NCBI GenBank assembly: GCA_035622735.1
Contig: DASPUT010000206.1
Span: forward strand, 1-47,976
Direction: 5' to 3'
Length of the DNA: 47,976 nt
From: Thermodesulfovibrionales bacterium
GTDB lineage: Bacteria; Nitrospirota; Thermodesulfovibrionia; Thermodesulfovibrionales; UBA9159
Positions 44,221-47,976 of this stretch are shown here, in pieces; the stretch's first letter is position 1; the number at the start of each line of letters is the position of its first letter. A program made the position numbers and the translations under genes. Under the pieces are notes generated by a model. That model had not been told where the DNA came from. It saw only the letters and a program-made list of their open reading frames with translations, and made no database searches.

Positions 44221-44748
44221 ATGAAGAATAACCTTATCCGGTTCCTCACGGCGTCCGCTCTGGCGGCCATGATCTTCGTCGCGTGCGGTTGTGCCGGGGG
44301 AAAGGCTCTCAGGACACAACCGATTCAGGATGATGGTGAGATTGCAGGTCTCTTTACCCTCACCCTTTACAGCGACATGCAATATGCGAGCCTCAGGACC
44401 CTGGCCTTTCTCGGCCTGGAAGGATCGGGATATTCCCTATCGCCCTATGTGCCGTCTTTTGACTTAAACGTGCTGAATAATGTCCCTGGTCAGGAAGCCC
44501 TCCGGGAGGCGCTTGCTTTTATCAGTAGTAAGAACCCGAATTACGAAAACCCCGCAATCAGCAGGATCCTCGATCCAACGGGAAAGGTCATAGGATACGA
44601 GGTCAGGCCGCTCTATAATCCCGTTGCTTATGGTCTCAGCAATGTTCTCTCGACCGGATATTTTCTCTTGCCCAGTGGGACCGTACGGATCATAATCAAT
44701 CTTAACGAGGAAGTGAAAAACCAATTCGAAGACTCGGCCGGCCGATAA
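44221..44748 (+). CDS. Lipoprotein of unknown function
   Basis: 175 residues, ribosome binding site GAAGGGGG some 14 bases upstream. The signal peptide ends with a lipobox-like FVACGCAGG (cleavage before the first cysteine is likely). The mature protein has GEIAGLFTLTLYSDMQYASLRTLAFLGLEGSG early and then SRILDPTGKVIGYEVRPLYNPVAYGLSNVLSTGYFLLPSGTVRIIINL, the latter beta-rich. No family recognised. It follows gyrA by 53 bases in the same direction, but has no functional link. It is likely anchored in the outer or inner membrane. Confidence 0.75.
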   Translation: MKNNLIRFLTASALAAMIFVACGCAGGKALRTQPIQDDGEIAGLFTLTLYSDMQYASLRTLAFLGLEGSGYSLSPYVPSFDLNVLNNVPGQEALREALAFISSKNPNYENPAISRILDPTGKVIGYEVRPLYNPVAYGLSNVLSTGYFLLPSGTVRIIINLNEEVKNQFEDSAGR

Positions 44749-44828
44749 CGTAAAGGCGGGAGCATAATCACTTCTACGGCGGACTTCGTCAGAGGGTGCA
44801 GGGCGGGTCGCTTCAGTAAAGCAAGAAT

Positions 44829-45200
44829 CTAGAGCTTCTTGTTCACACCTAAGACCTTTCTCACTGCATAGGTCAATTCATCCTCGTTCGGCGGTTTGTT
44901 AATGAACGCGGCTGCGCCGAGGTCCAGACATCGCTGACGGATGGCTTTCTGGATGTGTGCGGTAATCACGATGACAGGAATACCTGATTTGAGCTCACGG
45001 AGACCCTCGAGGATTTTCAGACCGTCTAAATCGGGTATCACGAGATCAAGGAGAATACAGTCCGGCGTCTCTGTTGTCGCCAGTTGCAACCCCTTAAGGC
45101 CGTCTTCGGCTTCCGATACCGTGTACCCTTCCCGTTCCAAAATCTCCCGGATCGACCGGCGCGTATGGAGAGAGTCTTCTATGACCAAGATGGAGGACAT
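44829..45200 (-). CDS. Single-domain response regulator (CheY-like)
   Basis: 123 residues from the ATG at 45200. An in-frame extension upstream runs into hisB sequence on the same strand and is rejected. The receiver motifs are all present: ILVIEDSLHTR (acidic site), phosphoacceptor aspartate in CILLDLVIPD, VITAH, and lysine in INKPPNED. There is no output domain, so it would act through protein-protein interaction. It may be co-transcribed with hisB, whose stop lies 34 bases upstream, though the roles differ. Confidence 0.88.
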   Translation of the reverse strand: MSSILVIEDSLHTRRSIREILEREGYTVSEAEDGLKGLQLATTETPDCILLDLVIPDLDGLKILEGLRELKSGIPVIVITAHIQKAIRQRCLDLGAAAFINKPPNEDELTYAVRKVLGVNKKL

Positions 45201-45234
45201 AGCATGCCCGTTTACGAAAACCACGGGAAGCTTC

Positions 45235-45819
45235 TTATAACTTTCCCTTCGTAGTCGGCAGGCCCTTGAAAGCAGGGTCGAGGGAGACGGCCTCGCGCAA
45301 TGCCTTTCCGAAGGCCTTAAAGATCGCCTCCAGGATGTGATGGAGATCTCTTCCATGGGTGACGATGACATGAAGGTTCATCATCGCATGGTTCGACAAA
45401 GACCTGAAGAAATCTTCGAAGAGGGAGACTTCGAGTCCCCTCAACGAACCACGGGGCTGTTTTGCCTTATAGACCATAAAGGGCCGCCCACTGAGATCGA
45501 TAACGACCTGCGCGAGGCTCTCGTCCATCGGAATTGTCGCATTTCCGTATCGCCTGATTCCCCCTTTGTCACCGAGGGCCTTTTTCAATGCCTCTCCGAA
45601 GACGATACCGAGGTCCTCCATGAGATGGTGATAGTCGATCTCGATATCACCCGTTGCCCTGACATCGAGGTCTATCCTGCTGTGGAAGGAAAGCAGGCTG
45701 AGCATATGATCGAGAAAGGGAATGGACGTGTTTACCCTGTACACTCCTTTTCCGTCCAGGTTCATGCTCAAGGATATATCGGTCTCTTTTGTCTTTCTCT
45801 CAACCTTTGCCTTTCTCAT
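45235..45819 (-). CDS. hisB: Imidazoleglycerol-phosphate dehydratase
   Basis: 194 residues, AGGAGG six bases before the ATG at 45819. HisB dehydrates imidazole-glycerol phosphate, a late histidine step. The metal-binding signatures are LDHMLSLLSFHSRIDL, DYHHLMEDLGIVFGEAL, and the second half LHVIVTHGRDLHHILEAIFKAFGKAL, with the two HHxxE pairs. There is no fused histidinol-phosphate phosphatase, so this is the monofunctional type. It overlaps hisC by 20 bases. Confidence 0.97.
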   Translation of the reverse strand: MRKAKVERKTKETDISLSMNLDGKGVYRVNTSIPFLDHMLSLLSFHSRIDLDVRATGDIEIDYHHLMEDLGIVFGEALKKALGDKGGIRRYGNATIPMDESLAQVVIDLSGRPFMVYKAKQPRGSLRGLEVSLFEDFFRSLSNHAMMNLHVIVTHGRDLHHILEAIFKAFGKALREAVSLDPAFKGLPTTKGKL

Positions 45820-46858
45820 GTAGCGCCTCCTTAACCGCTTTCAGAAAAATGGTGTTCTCCGCAGGCGTTCCCACGGTTACCCTGAGACAGCCTTCGATTG
45901 CGTTATTGAGATTTCTGACGAGGACCCCGCGGCGCAACAGTCCATGATAGAGGGCCTCGGGATCCCCGGTCCGAAAGAGGATGAAGTTTGCCTCCGACGG
46001 AAAGGGGGTGATGGACTTTATCTTTCCCATCTCATTGCTGAGCCGCCTTCTTTCAGAGACTATCGTGTTGATAGAGGAGTTCAGTATCCTGTTATCCTTC
46101 AGCGCCTTCGCGCCAATCGCCTGGGAAAGCGCGTTGACATTAAAGGGGAGCCTCACCTTGTTGACCTCTCCGATTATCTCGGCATCGGCTATCAGGAACC
46201 CGAGACGCAGCGCCGCGAGGCCTATCTTGCTCAGCGTCCTCATGATGACGAGATTTCTGTAATCCTTTAGCAGCGGCAGAAAGCCTTTCTTCGACGAAAA
46301 GGGCTGGTACGCTTCATCGACGACGACGATGCCCTTTGACGCCTCGACGATCTTCAGCATCTTTTCGGCGGAAAAACAGTTCCCCGTCGGATTGTTCGGA
46401 GAACTGAGGAATATGAGCTTCGGTTTTTCTCTCCGCACCGCCTTTACCGTTCGTTCCAAATCGATGTCGAATTCCCTGTCGAGGGGTATCGGAAGGGGTT
46501 TCTCTCCGAGCGCCCGGGCGATGATGCCGTACATCGAGAATGTCGGAACCGGATAAAGCACGGGTCCTCCGAAGGTCGCGATGAGATAGTAGATGAGTTC
46601 GTCCGAGCCGTTCCCCTGAAGAATGGTATCGGGAGATACGCCGAATCTCTTCCCGATGAGCCTTCTCAGTTCCTTTGCCTCAGGATCAGGATAACGGTTG
46701 GTCTTAACCTTCTTGAGGATATTCAAGAGGCCCCTGTCAAAGGCATAGGGGCTTTCATTGGCGTCGAGCTTCACCTTACAGGAGATCTCCTTTGCCTCAT
46801 AGGCGCGGAGCGTGCGGACAGACGGCTTCACGAGCTTCTGTATATTAATTTCTTTCAA
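45800..46858 (-). CDS. hisC: Histidinol-phosphate aminotransferase
   Basis: 352 residues. HisC converts imidazole acetol phosphate to histidinol phosphate using PLP. Visible parts: KLDANESPYAF, GNGSDELIYYLI, FLSSPNNPTGN, VVVDEAYQPFS, the PLP lysine in RTLSKIGLAALRLGFLIA, and LRVTVGTPAENTIFLKAV. Length matches the family. It overlaps hisB by 20 bases and hisD by 14, the tight packing of a histidine operon running toward lower coordinates. Confidence 0.97.
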   Translation of the reverse strand: MKEINIQKLVKPSVRTLRAYEAKEISCKVKLDANESPYAFDRGLLNILKKVKTNRYPDPEAKELRRLIGKRFGVSPDTILQGNGSDELIYYLIATFGGPVLYPVPTFSMYGIIARALGEKPLPIPLDREFDIDLERTVKAVRREKPKLIFLSSPNNPTGNCFSAEKMLKIVEASKGIVVVDEAYQPFSSKKGFLPLLKDYRNLVIMRTLSKIGLAALRLGFLIADAEIIGEVNKVRLPFNVNALSQAIGAKALKDNRILNSSINTIVSERRRLSNEMGKIKSITPFPSEANFILFRTGDPEALYHGLLRRGVLVRNLNNAIEGCLRVTVGTPAENTIFLKAVKEALHEKGKG

Positions 46859-47976
46859 GTCTCTCCCGTATCGTGTTCCCGTGGGCTCCCAGCCCCTCGA
46901 TCTCGGATAACGTCATGACGGGCCTCGCCAGCTTCATGAATCCCTCCCGCGAAAAACTGAGGAGGCTTGAGCGTTTCACGAAATCATACACCCCGAGCGG
47001 AGAGGAAAACCGGGCGGTCCCCCCTGTCGGGAGGGTGTGGTTCGGCCCTGCCACGTAATCTCCAAGTGGTTCGGGAGTCCATGGGCCGAGGAATATCGCT
47101 CCGGCATTCTTGATTAAGGGGAGGAGGCCGAAGGGCCTGTCCATCATGACCTCCAGGTGCTCCGGTGCGATCTCATTTGCAAGCCTGACGGCCTCACGGA
47201 TATTCTTTGTGATGATGATCGCGCCGAACCCGGAAATGGATTTTTTCGCTATTGTCTTCCTCTTTAATCTTGTAAGCTGGGCAATGAGCTCTTTCCGGAC
47301 AGCCTCTGCGAGGGCAGGTGAATCCGTAATCAGGATCGAAGATGCCAGCTCGTCATGCTCCGCCTGGCTCAGAAGGTCGGCTGCCGCGAAGGCCGGATTT
47401 GCCGTCTCATCAGCTATGATGAGGACCTCGCTCGGGCCGGCTATCATGTCGATGTCGACCTCTCCGAAGACCATTCTCTTTGCGGTCGCCACGAACACAT
47501 TGCCGGGCCCAACAATCTTATCGACCCTCCTTATGGTCCCTGTCCCGTAAGCCATCGCTCCGATCGCCTGAGCGCCGCCGATGCGGTAGACCTCAGTCAC
47601 TCCCGTCATCTTAATCGCGGCCATGACGTACGGATTGACCGTATTCTTCGGCGTCGGGGCACAGAGGACGATTTCCTTCACCCCCGCAACGAGGGCCGGT
47701 ATGACATTCATGAGCACCGTGGAAGGATATGAAGCCTTGCCGCCGGGGACATAGACACCGACCCTTTCGAGGGGTCTGATTATCTGGCCGAGGATTGTTT
47801 CGCCCTCCGAATAGGACCAGGATTCTTCTCTCTGCATTTCATGGAACGCCCGTATCCTCTCGGCCGCTAAAGCCAGGGACCTGACGACCTTTTTGTCGGC
47901 CCTGTCGGCATGTTTCGCTATCTCGGCCGGCTTCATCCTTAGGTCTTTTATCTTCAGGGAATCAAATTTTTCGGTG
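46845..47976 (-). CDS. hisD: Histidinol dehydrogenase, 5' end outside window
   Basis: The visible frame has 377 codons and remains open to the end of the window; the family is about 430 residues, so some 50 N-terminal residues are missing. HisD oxidises histidinol to histidine in two NAD-dependent steps with zinc. Seen here: GVYVPGGKASYPSTVLMNVIPA, VDKIVGPGNVFVATAKRMV, DMIAGPSEVLIIADE, LLSQAEHDE and LGDYVAGPNHTLPTGGTARFSSPLGVYDFVKR. The true start is beyond 47976; internal ATG codons such as that at 47936 are not the start, because homology continues upstream. Confidence 0.95.
   Translation of the reverse strand, partial: TEKFDSLKIKDLRMKPAEIAKHADRADKKVVRSLALAAERIRAFHEMQREESWSYSEGETILGQIIRPLERVGVYVPGGKASYPSTVLMNVIPALVAGVKEIVLCAPTPKNTVNPYVMAAIKMTGVTEVYRIGGAQAIGAMAYGTGTIRRVDKIVGPGNVFVATAKRMVFGEVDIDMIAGPSEVLIIADETANPAFAAADLLSQAEHDELASSILITDSPALAEAVRKELIAQLTRLKRKTIAKKSISGFGAIIITKNIREAVRLANEIAPEHLEVMMDRPFGLLPLIKNAGAIFLGPWTPEPLGDYVAGPNHTLPTGGTARFSSPLGVYDFVKRSSLLSFSREGFMKLARPVMTLSEIEGLGAHGNTIRERLERN

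Noticed and set aside
45201-45371. N-terminal extension of the CheY-like regulator
   Set aside because: The extension overlaps hisB in another frame and its sequence is low-complexity basic; the receiver begins at the ATG at 45200.

Overview
The window reads as a chromosomal segment of an anaerobic, Gram-negative bacterium with moderate-to-high GC. Apolipoprotein N-acyltransferase (lnt), several Sec-signal and lipobox proteins and HD-GYP/PilZ signalling indicate a diderm. The selenocysteine machinery (selA, selB), an oxygen-independent route to the lower ligand of cobalamin, radical SAM enzymes and multihaem cytochrome remnants indicate an anaerobe. The gene content suggests Nitrospirota (Thermodesulfovibrionia-like) or a Desulfobacterota-type lineage, but the sequence alone does not decide this.

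Layout. (1) 1-8.1 kb is an accessory zone. It holds a secreted repeat protein cut by the window edge, a ferredoxin fragment, two related cytochrome c fragments about 5 kb apart, nudC, an OmpR-type two-component system, a palindrome-rich intergenic region, two small secreted proteins and a 498-residue protein with RelA/SpoT-like motifs. (2) 8.2-11.3 kb has an MgtA-type P-type ATPase and a small ABM-like protein. (3) 11.5-19.6 kb, all on the minus strand, is the most interesting unit: a sigma70 promoter, a cobalamin riboswitch, an intrinsic terminator, then an O-methyltransferase fused to DUF2284, two B12-binding radical SAM enzymes, a ThiC-superfamily enzyme with a non-ThiC motif, cobT and cobS. 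This matches anaerobic 5,6-dimethylbenzimidazole synthesis (bzaF, bzaC, bzaD, bzaE logic) followed by its activation and attachment to cobalamin. (4) 19.8-26.8 kb is a string of small or poorly known genes (DinB, DUF1499-like, DUF1847, DUF2277, HD-GYP-PilZ, a secreted protein, a PaaI thioesterase). (5) 27.1-29.6 kb carries miaA, hfq, a NUDIX hydrolase and a PpiD-like truncated chaperone. (6) 29.7-33.7 kb carries selA-osmC diverging from selB, then tRNA-Phe. (7) 33.9-44.2 kb is the replication-origin region: lnt, prfB with its programmed frameshift, an intergenic region with DnaA-box-like sites, then dnaA, dnaN, gyrB, gyrA with no recF between dnaN and gyrB. (8) 44.2-48 kb has a lipoprotein, a single-domain response regulator and hisB-hisC-hisD on the minus strand, with hisD running off the end.

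How the genes fit together. When adenosylcobalamin is scarce, the riboswitch would let transcription pass the leader terminator. BzaF would make 5-hydroxybenzimidazole from the purine/thiamin intermediate AIR, the methyltransferase would O-methylate it, the two radical SAM enzymes would complete conversion to dimethylbenzimidazole, CobT would phosphoribosylate it and CobS would join it to adenosylcobinamide-GDP. The selA/selB pair supports UGA recoding as selenocysteine, but no tRNA-Sec gene and no convincing selenoprotein were seen here.
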